A stretch of DNA of 64,000 nucleotides, from NCBI GenBank assembly GCA_038503065.1, contig JBCAMK010000003.1, positions 2,356,001-2,420,000 on the forward strand, written 5' to 3'. Made by a program: the position numbers and the translations under genes. The DNA comes from Paragyromitra xinjiangensis. Taxonomy: Eukaryota > Ascomycota > Pezizomycetes > Pezizales > Discinaceae. The notes beneath the pieces were generated by a model that had not been told where the DNA came from, made no database searches, and was given only the letters and a program-made list of their open reading frames with translations. This document shows positions 12,040 to 24,487 of this stretch, one piece after another (position 1 is the stretch's first letter; each line of letters begins with the position of its first letter).

Positions 12040-15000
12040 TTATTTTTGGAATTCCTCCCAGTCGTGCACCTCATCGTCTGTGTACTCTTCCATATCATCT
12101 TCATTTTCATCCCACTCGTTGTTGTCCTGTTCCTCCTTGATCTCTTTATTCTTAGGCTGTTTGCCTTTGGTCTCCTCCGTCTCCTCCTTCACCGTCTCCT
12201 CTTCCTTGAGCTTGCGTGCTATTATAGCGTCAGAGGTCTCGTCCCAAACCTTTGATATCGGGCCTTCTAGATACGGCTTGCACTTCGGGTCTTTTTTGTT
12301 CCCCTTGATCTTACACTTGAAAGCATCTCGATGTTCTGGTTCCAGTTGCAGCGTCGAAACCACACCTTTACCCTCTAGCTCGCTGATGACGAGGTCACAC
12401 AGCCCATCGCGTCCCATTTTGATATTTTTCAAAACGCTCCCTCTTCTGATACCGAGGCGGCAGTATGCCACGTATCGCTCTAACCAGTCCTTAATCTTTG
12501 TACCGATCTGATTGGGACAGAAAACTTTCGCGTATCGTTGTGTAGCCGCTGTTCCAGTGATCCCCATTGCATGCCAGACCTTGGCTGTGTCGGCACCAAG
12601 AGGACCGCAATGGCATGGTAGGGCTTTTCGGGTACTGAATGGGTCGAGATCATCGATAAGTCCTTTTTTGTCTGTCTGGGAATTCCAATTGTATGTGGTA
12701 AGGCAGACGGGGAGAGTGAACATGCCGGGGACGGAAGGGTCAGCGGCCTGCTCCACTGTTGGGCCGGAATTAAGGACGGAGAGGTTCGAAGCAAGCTGGA
12801 CATCCCGAAGGTCGAATAGGTGACTGTAGAAAGAAGAGGTGATGATATCGGAGGCGTTGAGTCTCCAGGGTTCGGCATTGAGGGATTCAAAGCCGAATGG
12901 ATCTTCGACGGTGTGGGTCATGATGATTCCACGGTCGTTCCAACGGTATAGGTAGCAAACAGCTTTGCCGATACAAGCCTTACGATTTTGAGGGCCGGTG
13001 TTGTCGTTGGTACATTCATCGACGGACTGATTGTGCTTTTCGGGTTCCGGAATCTTGAAGGGGTTTCTGAAACCATCCTTTCTATTTTGTAGGTCGGTTG
13101 TGCAAGAGACGTATATCTTTTGGGAGTTTAAGGCGGTGTTAAGGGTTTTATAGAATATGTTCTTCGTCAAGGTACTATATAATATTGGTGAGTATTTGCA
13201 AAGCCAAGGTATCAGTTTTTTAGGGGCTTACTTTTCAACGTCAGGAGCAGTCCAAGCTCCGAGAACTCCCTCAGTAACCGGAAGGTAGCTGCCCACAGCG
13301 AGGATGTTGGCAAGCTCAGTTGATCCTACTCGGCGTTAGTGGATTGTACTTCTCTTCAGGGATATAGATTCGAGAGCATACCATCTTCTGCGACCACCCC
13401 TGACTGCAGTACTCTGTTCACCGTTTCCTTTAACGCAATTCTCGAAATTCTTGAGGATTCCTGAATAAAAAACTGCAAAGCCATCTCGTTCGCCTCTCTG
13501 GGGTTGTCGCTTCCTGTCCATGTCGAAAACACACTCATGACAGCGGTCTTGATGACCCATTGAGTTAACATCGGGAACAAGATACCGGTGACCACCTGCG
13601 CGCGTTGGGCTGCCATCTCGATATGGTGTGTGACATTAGTGAGGTGTTTGTTCCAGTCTCTTTGAGGTTTGTCAGGGATGGGCCATGTTTTCGCGAGCTG
13701 CTCAGTGTGGTACTGGTCGTATGAATCCCATGATTCATATCTTCCCAGAACATCTCGTTCAGTCTGGGGCCCCCAGCTTACTATTTTGTCGCCATCTTTA
13801 AGTTTTGTGGGAGGGTCGACCTTGTTCTTCGTTCGAAGGTATGTGATATAGCTGATCTTCCCAGGCTTATATCGACCCTGAGGAATTTGTCTCCCTTCTT
13901 CCTGAGCTTGCCTCAAACCCTCTTTGGTCACAGTGAATCCGTCGATTGTTCCGTAGCCGTCAAAATATTTCGCTTGGATTTCCTTTGCCTCTTTTGAAGG
14001 TTTCAAGTCGTGAAAGAGTTTTTTCCAATTATACCAACTACCGCCACAGAGGTCCTTGAAATCTCCCCAGGCATGAGTGGCAGCTTCCTTGAATCCATGA
14101 ATCATCATGCGACCCCGGAAGTCGAGAAACCAGCCATATCGATATATGACATCGTTTTCACCAGGCTGTGTGAGGTTGTACATTTGTTTCTCGTTGTCTA
14201 CGACATCATGATATGACGAGTCAATAAAGACGCGGCTTTTTCAGTGGATACGTAGGTGGGAAAGGTTACTTACTTTTCCATTCGCCATAAAACTCCTGCT
14301 TCCACAACCTGCCGTCTATATGGCCATTAGTATGCCACCAATCGAGCAAGGAATTTCCATCAGGGTTCCACCACAAATTCCCGCCGAAGCGTGCAGGAAC
14401 GCGCATCCCCCAGTGTTGATCATCCATGTATCCTCTATTCATCGCCCATTTGTAGGTTTGAATTTCCGAGACTTCATTTTCGGGGAAATCGGGAGGATCG
14501 ATAGCTGATTGTTCGCTCGAGATGGCCATGGGGCGATCCATCTTTTTGGACAGTTCAGTCACCGCCCAGTCTGTCATACCAGTCCACGGGATGATTGGGA
14601 GGAGGGAGTTTAGTGCAGATTGTGCAGCCCAGAGAGTGATTTGCAACATTTGGTCAAACATTGCCTGCCTGGCCAATTCGTCACTGGATGGTTGGATCCA
14701 GAAAAAGGTCGTGGACATCTTGCCGGCCATGAGGCCTACATTGCCTTGAGCTGCTTGAAGAGAGCTCTATCAAAATAGGGAATAAAACGTCAGTTTTGCT
14801 ATTCCGAAGATATAATTGGATTGAAGTCGAGTAACGCGGTCTTGTAGAAACTTTAGTGGAAGTAAGGAAAGGTAAACCAACATGGATCATATCGACCGCA
14901 GATACAAAATGTCCCGTAGAAGACAGTACAAAATAGACCCTTCTTGCCAAGGTGAGATCTTCGATATGCCCGACAACGTTTAAGCATTGAACAGCGCAGG

Positions 15001-15385
15001 AATGCTGGACACCAATGGCACACTTGAAATTGGTGTCCCCGAGAAAATCATAGGCGATCGTCGAGACAAGCCCGTGCTTCTTGAAGTACTCACGGTCTCT
15101 GTTCTCAAGTGTGTAGTCCTTGAGCCAGTCGTCGGCCCCGCTACGGATGTAGTTCAACTGTGTTGGGGCGAAGGGGCGAGACTTGCAGATTTCGACATTT
15201 TCCTTCGCCTGGCGGGATATATCGTGATGGGGAGTTGGAAGGAGCCCATGGTTGGAATGATGCAGCGTAACGTTTGTATTCGAAGGGGTCGTTTTTACAC
15301 TCTGGGGTATTACCAGGAGGAATACAATAAAGAAGAAATTACCAAGGCGGAGTGGATTTGCATATTCAGTGAATATTTTTGCCAT
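12040..15385 (-). CDS. Large secreted protein of unknown function (DUF7872-like)
   Basis: Five exons, 14882-15385, 14274-14766, 13382-14197, 13232-13325 and 12040-13174, give 1013 residues; all junctions keep frame (phases 0, 1, 1, 2), with introns of 115, 76, 56 and 57 bp. Residues 1 to about 31 form a signal peptide (a charged start, then FFFIVFLLVIP). The body has scattered cysteines and tryptophans, a block of the form WLKDYTLENRD...FKCAIG, then VYFVLSSTGHF. I recall this layout from a large family of secreted or cell-surface ascomycete proteins named only by DUF7872; that assignment is from memory. The last 60 residues are very rich in Glu, Asp and Lys, odd for an exported protein. Function is unknown. 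The next gene upstream is a P450 on the same strand. Confidence 0.75.
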
Positions 15386-16283
15386 AGTGTCGGTTTGATA
15401 TGTGAAGATGAACCCTAAAGATAACCTCTATCTCTGGAGGGGGGGGGAGAAAGCAGCTGGCTTTATATATATGACTTGAAAAAAAACTTCTTTGTGACTT
15501 CTATCTAGCTAGTTCTAAAAAAAATAGAGAAACCCTAAAGATCGAGGAGAGAAGAAAAAAAAGCTTGAGCTTTGAGGTTTGGATGGGAGGGAGTGGCTGG
15601 TTGGGTACGAAATAGTGGGTACTTTATTTTAGTGTGCTCCTTGCGATGAAAATAAATTTCTATGGAATTATTTACCTGGCAGCCGTAGGGCGGTCGTGGA
15701 AACTTAATTTTATATTTGAATTATCAAGCGGCCAGCCATTACGCTCTGTACACCCAAGCTTAAGTAATTTACCAGAATGAGTTCTGAGAATTGTTGCGTT
15801 TTTAGTTGTATTAGTAACATAATAAGCCTTGTTCAGATTGCTTTTATATACTCATCAATTGTCACTCGGCGTAAATTAGCGGGCAGCTAAGCCATGATTA
15901 CTCACTCAACGTACAGTAAGATACGAAATCTACGGTTCGACCTAGAATTAGAAATTTGTCTGGGATCCTGCCTGGCCCAAATCCCAATAGCTAGTATAAC
16001 TTACCCGAAGCCCTAAAGAAAGTAATAATGTTTTCGATCGGAATCTACCTGCTTAGCTTAGTAGGGGTCTAACTTGCGCAGGCTCGGCCCTGATATATAT
16101 CAACATGGCATATATGGTATAATGAATATTCTACACGTAATGATTGGTAAGGGTAAATTTTTAATTTTCTTTCCTTAACCGAACGTGATAATCCTAAGTA
16201 CTATAATTAAGTATATGCAAACCTAAATTTTTGGCAAATATGATAAAGAATCGAATGCTTGTTGTCCCTACCGTCCTTTCCGA
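15386..16283. other. Intergenic region, no gene seen
   Basis: AT-rich interval between the DUF7872-like gene and the P450, both on the minus strand. A G run lies near 15440-15448, and tatatat-type sequence about 15462-15470 lies some 80 bp upstream of the DUF7872-like start, where a core promoter would be. No gene was found. Confidence 0.6.
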
Positions 16284-18325
16284 TTATGCACTCCTCCTCT
16301 TTCTAAATAGCAAATTAACTGAACGGTCTGGAATACAGCTGACGGCGAAATAGCTATTCTTAGGTCTTTCACCGGTTGGGGTTTTGAATTCATAGTTGGT
16401 GATGATATAGGCAACCAAAATCTTGAGCTCATTTGCAGCGAAGAATCTACCGGGACTATAACGGTTATTTGTGTTAGTTTATGACTTTGTGAGGAGGGTT
16501 TGGGGCTTAAATTCAAACTTACCAAGCATGCTTCCCGTGCCCAAATGATAAGTAATCTAGAGTTGTGCTGACCATTTGGTGCTTTGCGGCCTGACCTTCT
16601 TCTTTTCTTAATCGCTCATACCTGAAGCCATCATACTCGAACGGCCTTTCATAGTCACTAGTATGAATCGCACTAGCAGGAGCGCATAGCCAGGTCCCTT
16701 TTGGAACAAAAGTTCCGTCCGAAAACGTGTATGGAACCATAGCTTTCCTCATCATAGCAACTAAGGGAGCGACGTTGTGGTTAGCTGTGGGAAAATTTGA
16801 GGCGGAAAATTTCACATACTTGCGGTGATGTTATTCATGCGCTGAGATTCCTTTAGTGCGCTGTCGAGTTTCTTCATCTTAGTCAATCCTTGTTTCTTCC
16901 ATCCACCATCTTCTGCGAGAACATATTCAATCTCATCCTTGAGAGGTGCATGCAGCTCCTGGTGAACAGCTAAGTCGTACAGCGCTTGCGTGACAGACTA
17001 TCGTCTCGACGGGTTAGAATGCTAGACATGAAGATGAGTCATGGGCCTGAGTATAGAGAGTTACCAAAGAAGTGGTGTGGATCGCTGCAAAGTTCAGGAA
17101 CAAGATTCTATTAACTAGTTGCTCAGTGCTAGAGCCCTCTGGTGCACTTTCGAGGATCCATTGAATTGCATCTTCCTATAGTTGTTCGAGTTGTATTAGA
17201 GAAGACTTCTGAGTTCTATGTGATGTTGCGGTGCGGAGTTTTTGGGCTCACTGGGCGATCAGTCCACTTGTCACCAAGTTCGGCTAATTTCTTCTTCCTT
17301 TCTTCAAATATTGGGCCGACAAATTTCATTAATTTACTAAGCTTTTTTGGTTTATCCAAAATATACCACGAGACAAACCTAATAGAAGTTAGTATTTTTC
17401 TGGATGAAACCTAGAGGTTTGCAGGAATAGGGACTACTGACCCACGCAGGATACGAGGCGTCATATCGATAATGAGACCGGATTTAGAGACTGTTGTAGC
17501 GTACTCTATAAGGTTATCTAGATATTCTTGGTTACGGCATAGAGGTGCTCCAACAAGCATGCGATTGACGGTTCTTGAGATGACTTTTAACATAACATCC
17601 CAAATGTTGACCTCAGTCCACTCATCTCCAATGTCTGTATTTTCTTGCCAGGCCAGTGTTACTTCGCTCACTATATCCGGCAATATTGTGCTTAATCTCT
17701 GCGTAAGATTGACTTGGATCACCTTAAGATGATATAGGTCGGTGCGGAAACTGTGGTCCATAGTATAATCGATCGAGATTCGCTATATCAATGTGGTTTA
17801 GCAAGTGCTTATCGAGGATCATACCGGGAATAGGGCTCATACGTCTGAGGCAGCTTCTTGAAAAGATAGAACATCATCGGGGGCGTTTTTCATCTCCTCC
17901 AAGTGTTTTGGGTCGGTGGGAAAAACAAGGTATCGCGGAATAGAGGCGACTTTGAAAAACTTCTTGTCCTTGCCGTGCTGGTTTCGCGAGTCTAATTAGC
18001 TTTCATGACTTGAAAACGCAGATAACATGCCTTGATTTTTCGCCAACCTTTTTATATCCTTCTTTAATTAGCTTATCGGCATCTGTGACGAATTTGAAAG
18101 CAGCTTTCCAGGGCCCAAAGAGCCCAGGCGGGACCCCAACTGTATCAACATCAACCTGAACTAATACTTAGCAGAGTGATTCGTGGAGAGGGCTATTTAT
18201 GCGCTACGTGCGTAGATTGAATACTGGTAGTAAATTCTATAAGTCACGAGGCCAACAAGTGCTATAGCTGCAACAGTGACTTTATCCACGGAACAAAGTT
18301 GTTCCAAGAGTCCTTTCAAAGCCAT
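16284..18325 (-). CDS. Cytochrome P450 monooxygenase
   Basis: Nine exons, 18208-18325, 18048-18160, 17843-17977, 17442-17782, 17252-17378, 17065-17175, 16820-16997, 16523-16760 and 16284-16455, give 510 residues, a normal P450 length. The N-terminus has one membrane helix (about 13-30). Visible motifs: I-helix NFAAIHTTS (about 306-314), K-helix ExxR as KESQR (Glu365, Arg368), the PERF region near YERPFEYDGFRYERLR, and heme loop FGHGKHACPGRFF with the Cys454 ligand split by the last intron. The AIHTT form, with His instead of the usual acid, occurs in fungal ent-kaurene-oxidase-like P450s; that assignment is from family memory. Intron 2 seems to skip a TTAG only 4 nt after its branch site and to use CCAG further on. 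The substrate is unknown, and no terpene synthase, polyketide synthase or other biosynthetic core gene is adjacent. Confidence 0.92.
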
Positions 18326-20270
18326 TTCGACCACAAGGCGAATAAAATCAGTTTGATGAGTGATCTTTCTCAAGCGTTCGTAAAGTGGTTATATACTAAA
18401 GGTCCTGACGACGGTCCGGAACCCGCCCGGAACCCGACATCTCCAAATTCCAAGTGTCTTTGTACTTTAGAAGCCCGTAGATTGTCGAATTAGGGCAAAG
18501 ATTGGCATTTTTAGGCCCATGTACTTAAAGTACGTGTGCTAAGGGTTGAGGTGTGGGGAAGTCGCTATAACTCATTTCTCTGGCCCAAGGATAATAAATG
18601 GATACATCGGCAGCGCAAAGCTAGTCCAGATTGAGATCGTGCCCGCTTTCAGTGCTGCTCTCCCGTCAACGGCCAAAAAACCCGTTATAGGATCGGATCT
18701 GTCGTGGGATTTTTTGGAGGTTGGGACCAATCACGCAGCTCTGAAATCTAGATCTAAGGTTAGTATTGCTGGACACAAGGTGTCATGGCCTGACACCGAC
18801 ATTGAATTAGGATATCTGGGTCCGGGGGCCATGGCACGCTGCTTCCGTGCAGTACTAACCTTGAATTTGGTTAGTGTGGTGTTGCCACTAGCCCTGGTCG
18901 AATTCAACATTCTCTGAGGTCATTTGGATGGGCATTTCTAGTACTTGCTGAACTGCATAATTTTTTCTGGGAGGCCTGTGGCAGACATGTACGCGAGCTC
19001 GAGGGCGGGGCTATAGTTGGGAACAACTTTTTCTTAGTTCCTGCACACACGTGCCTATCCCTGTTGAGCAAGGAGAATCTGAGCGCCAAGGTCATATGTG
19101 GTTCGAGGGAAATGCATGTATCTAATAGGCGGTAACATGTCAAGTTGATAGTCCTAGCCCAGAAATTAAACGGTAATAAATATTAATATATTATGTCTTC
19201 CTCTGCATAAGTTGTAGATGCCAGGAGTCTTGAGCCTGGTTTTTCATCCGAAACCCTTGCGACTGCCTTCATCATTTCCATTCACCCACCCTAAACATAT
19301 TCGCAGCAGTCGGCCGGCACTAGCTGAGTTCGACCCCTTTGATTCCAATCCCGATACTTGGCTTCCAGAGCTTCCGTCTCCGAGCCTGTCGCCTAAGCAC
19401 CCAAGCCGACTAGTAAAACGTCGAGCATCGGGGTTTACTAGGAGATTTTCGAGACGGAATGTCCTCTAATGTAGGAGAACGAACAACCTTAAGCTTTGGG
19501 ACGTGGGTCATGCCGCTTTTTAACTTGTTTCAAGTGAAACCCACTCAAAATCATTTGCCACTCCGTTTGACTATAGGAAATTCGGCGCAAATACCTCAGA
19601 TAGCTCCCTTCGTATGTTCGTACTTAACACACTGCTGGTCTAGACTCTGAAATTCTCCATCAAGGTGCCTAGCATCCAGCCTTGTCAAACAGACTCATAT
19701 ATACTCCATAGCGTTGTATCTAGAAGGTTAAATACCAATGATCCATAAATGCAGAGGTACAAACATTTGACAGGCCGTGGAGGTTCGGGTGGTCGCTTGC
19801 ATCCAGCCAACCGAGAATGTTCTCTCTAGCTTCCAAAACATTCAGTGGTTCGGATGGGCTTCGGCAACGAGAAATATGGGAAGAGCGGCGGGCCTGCTGC
19901 TGCGTGCCTGTTATTTTGTATTAGTGACAAACTTCCCGTTGTAAAACATTTGTGCACATACGAATATCTTCCTATCGATCACCGCCTAGTATCATAATAG
20001 GTGGTACTATACCGGGAAAACCTGGATGGATGGAATTCTTGTGCTGGCTAGACGTGGCACACGACTATAAGAAAACCGCCTGATCTTTAGGATTCGGGTT
20101 GACTCAGCAGAAGTTTGTGAAACAGTATAAAGTCCGCAGCTGTTCTATTATCAAAATTTCACTCCTCGCATCTCAAGTTCTTGTGCAAGCGGAATTTTGG
20201 CCGTTTTACTTGCTTGGGTCTTTCAGTCAACTTTTACTCTTAGAATCTTCCTCTCAAGTAGGCTCCGGAA
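18326..20270. other. Gene-poor interval, no gene supported
   Basis: About 1.9 kb upstream of the P450. ORFs at 18546-18917 and 19218-19469 have no recognisable domain, no splice partners and arbitrary composition. No repeat or mobile-element structure was seen. Confidence 0.5.
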
Positions 20271-20534
20271 ATGTGCTACTTCATTAAGCTTATTTATGAT
20301 TGCGGGCATACGTTTTCACAGTTCGATACAATGTGTAGCAGCCTCAAAGATCAATTCCAGAACACCAATCGAACCTGTCATGGTCAATATAACTTCGTCG
20401 ACTGCAGAAGGGACCAAGTAATGAAGGCCGTGCCTATGAAGGAGTTATGTCGACAATGCAAAGAACTGAGACACAGCTATAGACGTCATTGTGGCAGTAA
20501 CGGAGTTGAGGAAGCCGAAAGAACCGAACTTTGA
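20271..20534 (+). CDS. Possible small Cys/His-rich protein
   Basis: A single open frame of 87 residues. It has an orderly pattern of cysteines and histidines: MCYF at the start, YDCGH about residue 10-14, then single cysteines near 22, 36 and 46, CRQC near 60-63 and a closing HC. Small fungal proteins that begin M-C and carry CGH and CxxC motifs are common and are presumed to bind zinc; that comparison is from memory. No signal peptide or membrane segment is visible. It lies alone in a gene-poor interval. It could be a chance ORF, but the spacing of the Cys residues is better than random. Confidence 0.4.
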   Translation: MCYFIKLIYDCGHTFSQFDTMCSSLKDQFQNTNRTCHGQYNFVDCRRDQVMKAVPMKELCRQCKELRHSYRRHCGSNGVEEAERTEL

Positions 20535-23500
20535 ATCACGACACTGATCTCGTAAACCGAAGGAGCTTCATTTGGATGGTTGCCGGTGGGAAATTCCCTA
20601 GCCAGGCCTTTTGTTTAGTGATTCTTCTTGCAGATGGAGATCTCGGGTTCGCACATAGACTTCAGGCTACCGTAATAATAAATCGGACCCCTGTGGATTG
20701 GATAAGCCTCTGTTTTGACTATCCAGTTTTGTTAAACGTCTCTGCTCTCGTTGACAACCAGACTTATCTAAACTCTAGAGCTTGTCACCTTTATTAGCAT
20801 TTAGTTCGTATAATTGAACGTTATCCGAACCCTAGAATAGAAGCTCTGTCGTAAAATATTTGACCAACACCCAGGTGCATACACGTTATGATGATTTCTA
20901 CTTTCGTAGCCAGTTTTCTGCCCCTAAAACATGCATCTTGATAAGGAAAGTTAGCCCTCTTCAAACTTTAGTTGTCGTGTCAACTTTATTAAGCTTTATG
21001 CCTCCTTATCTCTCCACACAGCTATTAATTTTGACGATATGATACACTTTATACATATGCCTCAATCGACGCATTTACCGCGGCAAACACCTTGGGCAAA
21101 CGACATGGGTGACGTTTACTTTCTCTGCTAGGCAAAACGTCCCACAAGTATGCAGAATACTCAAACCTGGTCGTGTTCGATGCCATGTCGCCCACGCCCG
21201 TTCGCATGTATCCTGGAGGATGAGGGGCGAGTGTCCACACATAGAATAATAATTATTAGACCAGAAGCACATCGCAGGACTTTTCCAACACGTTTCGTAG
21301 GGAAAGTAGTAAGATCAAATCCAATGCAAGGGATTCTGGCAGGAACCGCCGACCTAAGGGTCTATGTGCGGTCGTAGGGGAGGATAACGATGGTAGTGGT
21401 TTCCTCAGCCTATCCGTAGCAGTTTTGTCAACCCAGGTTATCTAGGAGGTATATTTGGTAGGGATGTAATTGATTTTACCTTTGTCGTAGATTCCCTCTA
21501 TCAGAGATCTAGAAGGGGAAGTTGGGGGGAAGAGCTACCAACTACTCTATCCCCCTTGATCGATAACTGGTCAGCTAATACACCTGGGATTGATGGAAGG
21601 GAAGTATGAAAGTTGAAATGCTCACCTAATTAGATGCAGAGTTTTTGTAATGGTCTTTCTACTTGATGGTTGGATAGATTGTTAGAGTGGCAAGGCTGAG
21701 TTCAAAGGTGTACGTCTGTTCCTGAAACGACGAAGGTCACCCACCTTATCGAGACCAGAAATACAATTTCCCTCGATAAGGGAATTGAGAGTCGATGATG
21801 TTAAAAATAAAAACCGCGGGAATTGTAGAAAGTAGTAGATATGCGAGGACTTGCAATAATGCTAAATTATGCGGCAGAGTCAAGATTATTCGGTGCGGTG
21901 CATCAGTCAGTGCCGGCCGAAGGAGTGCAGTGGCTACATGTACTTCGGTGTGTTTGCTACAAAGTTAATTCCTCATCAATTGTAAAAGTGACTCCAATAA
22001 TTCAATTTTAACGACATGATATCTCTATCAAATCTCGCTGTATAGTCTAACCATAAGGAGTATTTTTTTTGCCTTTACGATGGCTGAATCATTCGAAAAT
22101 CCCATCACCGTGTCTGCAGGGTTTTATGTGATTCTACCTTGTGAAAAAATTATGTATTTTCGCTGCTCATAAGAATACCGTTTCGGCTTCCTTGCCTCTA
22201 GAGCAATACTCATACACAAAGCCAGATGAATGGCTTTTCAATGGAACTTGGTCCATAGTCTTTTATCGAAGTTATTCTGTTGCGAAGCAAATCCAAGTGC
22301 TGGCGAAATGGGTGGGCTGTGAAGTAAATCATTCAAGATCACTCGACATATTGATATGCATTGCCAAAGACTCACCTATAGGAAAAATCATGATTGGCAT
22401 TCGTACTTTAAAGAGCCAGTCGTTTATACTTACATGTAGATCCTACACTTTTTCCCGTCATCACCTACCGGGAGTTGCTACGCGCGCACTAGATTGGGCC
22501 GGGGCTGCTCCCCTGTCGCACATCTTGTGTTCGGCTGTGTTCTGCATCTAAAAGGAACCTTAATCCCAAAGCGCTTGATAGCAGCTAATAGTAACTTTAC
22601 ATGTCGTCTTCGAATTAGAGTTTCCGGTGATATTTCTATTGCGTGTTGTTTTTTTATTTTTTTAACTATTTTCCTTGTTATAAAGAGACACGTTGCTTAT
22701 CTAGGTATGTTTCAGACACTGTCGCCTAAGGAAATTGAAGACTAGGACTCTTGAAATTTATCGGCTCTGAGTTCCTAAATCTCGTCTTGTAAGCGAGCAA
22801 CCAGTCGTTGAAGGTTATCCGTGCCTGGATTTAGGTTTGGGGGTTCTTGCCTAGAATCGATAGGCCTTGGGTATATACATATTTTTGAAGTTTTAGGGGT
22901 CGAAACACGCTTGAATGGTTGGTTGCAGCTCAGCAGCGGAGATATTTGCGGCCACGACAGATAAAAAAACTCTGCCAGAAACCACGCGGATAGACTTCTA
23001 TGGGCTTAAGTTTCAAAAGAGGACTCGGGGAGATACATATATCTGGCATGCAAGGGCGCTTGCCACCACCGCTATCCAACCAAATACATTTCTCGCTTCC
23101 TCAGTATTATGGTCCAGGGGGTTGCCAAGTCTTTGGAATGTACATGTAGTTAGTTACAGTTGATCAATTCCCTGGAGAGCGTCAAGATTCTGCCAACTCC
23201 TCATTGACGGGGCTATGAATTCAGTGGCGCAGATTACATTTTCCCGTTGATTATCTCCTGGGAGGTGGTAATTCAGTTTCATCATGTGTTCTGTTTACAT
23301 ACCGCGGGAGACGTATGAATTTTACGATATATACCACGGCTCTGCCACGCCTTTCATGCCATTCCTGTCACGACGTTGTCGATCTCTTATTGCTTCAGGC
23401 AAGCTTTCATTCTTGACAACACTGCGCCGTTTCTATTTGGTTGTACATATCTTATACCTAATTCCCCAATTCCTTTTCGTTGTGGAACGACAACCGTCAT

Positions 23501-23585
23501 TTTACATTCATCAACATCAAGAAAACGCAAAAATACAAACGACGGAAGTCAAAACAAACAAACAAACGAGCAAACTTGTGTAAGA
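20535..23585. other. Gene-poor interval with TACATGTA palindromes
   Basis: Three kb without a supportable gene. The ORF at 22141-22551 gives no recognisable protein. TACATGTA occurs at 21935-21942, 22431-22438 and 23141-23148. The last few hundred bases contain pyrimidine-rich and CAAA-rich leader-like sequence before the LPMO start. Confidence 0.55.
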
Positions 23586-24487
23586 ATGTTTTCTACCAGC
23601 AGAACATCGCTGAGAAAGTCACTTCTAAGAATATTCACGCTTTCACTAATGTGGACATCGTTATACGCACACTTGGTTATGCAAGACCCAAAACCATTCG
23701 GAATCGATCACGAAGGTGGACCAGACTTTTATAATGCTCCGCTAAAAAGCGACGGTAGCGACTACCCATGCAAAGGATTCCACCTAACAGCTGGGATGGG
23801 ACTTCCTGAAAAGCAGTGGAAAGCGGGAAGTATTGAAACATTTACGTATGCTTCCTTTCCTTTCAGTGCCTGGCATTCCATTTTCATTGATGAGAAATAG
23901 AATCGATATGAGAGCTGTGGCTGCACATAACGGTGGCAGTTGCCAGGTATCGATATCGTACGACTTCGGGAAAACTTTCAGGACTCTCAAGTCTTTCATT
24001 GGGAACTGTCCTCGGGGTGCAGTTGAGAACCAGCTTACAACGAGTAACCAGACATTTGAGTTCTGGATACCTCCTGGCACACCTGGTGGAAGCGCCATTT
24101 TTGCATGGTAGGCACAAAACATTGTCCCCAGAAATGAGCTCTAACTTACTTCTCTCAAATAGGACATGGTTTACAGTAACTGGATTCCGTGAGATGTATA
24201 TGAACTGCGCCCACGTCGAGATTACCGACGGCGGTGACGGCTTGCCAGAGGAGTATCCAAACATGTTCATCGGCGAAATCAACCAGTGCAAGTCGCAAGA
24301 ATTCTCAAATTTGGAGTTTCCAAATCCCGGCCCACAAATCGAGTATGGGAACAGTCGTTGGGTAGATGCGGGGCCTGTGGGACAGTGCATTGATCCTCCT
24401 CAAATCCCAGAAAAGGCGATGCTACCGACATACAAGCCTAGAGGGAAGAGAACTCATAGGTTTACTTCCGCGGAGAATAAGGTATAA
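23586..24487 (+). CDS. AA11-like lytic polysaccharide monooxygenase
   Basis: Three exons, 23586-23845, 23901-24107 and 24163-24487, give 263 residues; both introns are 55 bp and phase 2. Residues 1-28 are a signal peptide ending in SLYA, so the mature protein starts with His29, the N-terminal copper-brace histidine. The second copper histidine is likely His96 in AVAAHNGGSCQVS. The family-like core follows: NAPLKSDGSDYPCK, AGSIETFTI, FEFWIPPGTPGGSAIFAW, then TWFTVTGFREMYMNC, with the Tyr expected near the axial position. AA11 enzymes oxidatively cleave chitin outside the cell. Both halves of the core only join after splicing. The C-terminal tail (about 55 residues) is basic and Pro-rich, without a recognisable binding module. 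AA11 fits better than AA9 or AA10, from memory. Confidence 0.87.

Noticed and set aside
12020..12511. Plus-strand ORF rich in Ser/Leu opposite the DUF7872-like gene
   Set aside because: It is the antisense shadow of the acidic tail of the minus-strand gene.
17978..18047. Apparent frameshift in the P450 between exons 2 and 3
   Set aside because: Using CCAG at the later position instead of the nearest TAG keeps the frame and the family sequence, so the gene is intact.
18546..18917. ORF of 123 residues upstream of the P450
   Set aside because: No recognised pattern; not supported as a gene.
22141..22551. ORF of 136 residues on the plus strand
   Set aside because: No recognisable domain, no splice partners, arbitrary composition; likely chance.
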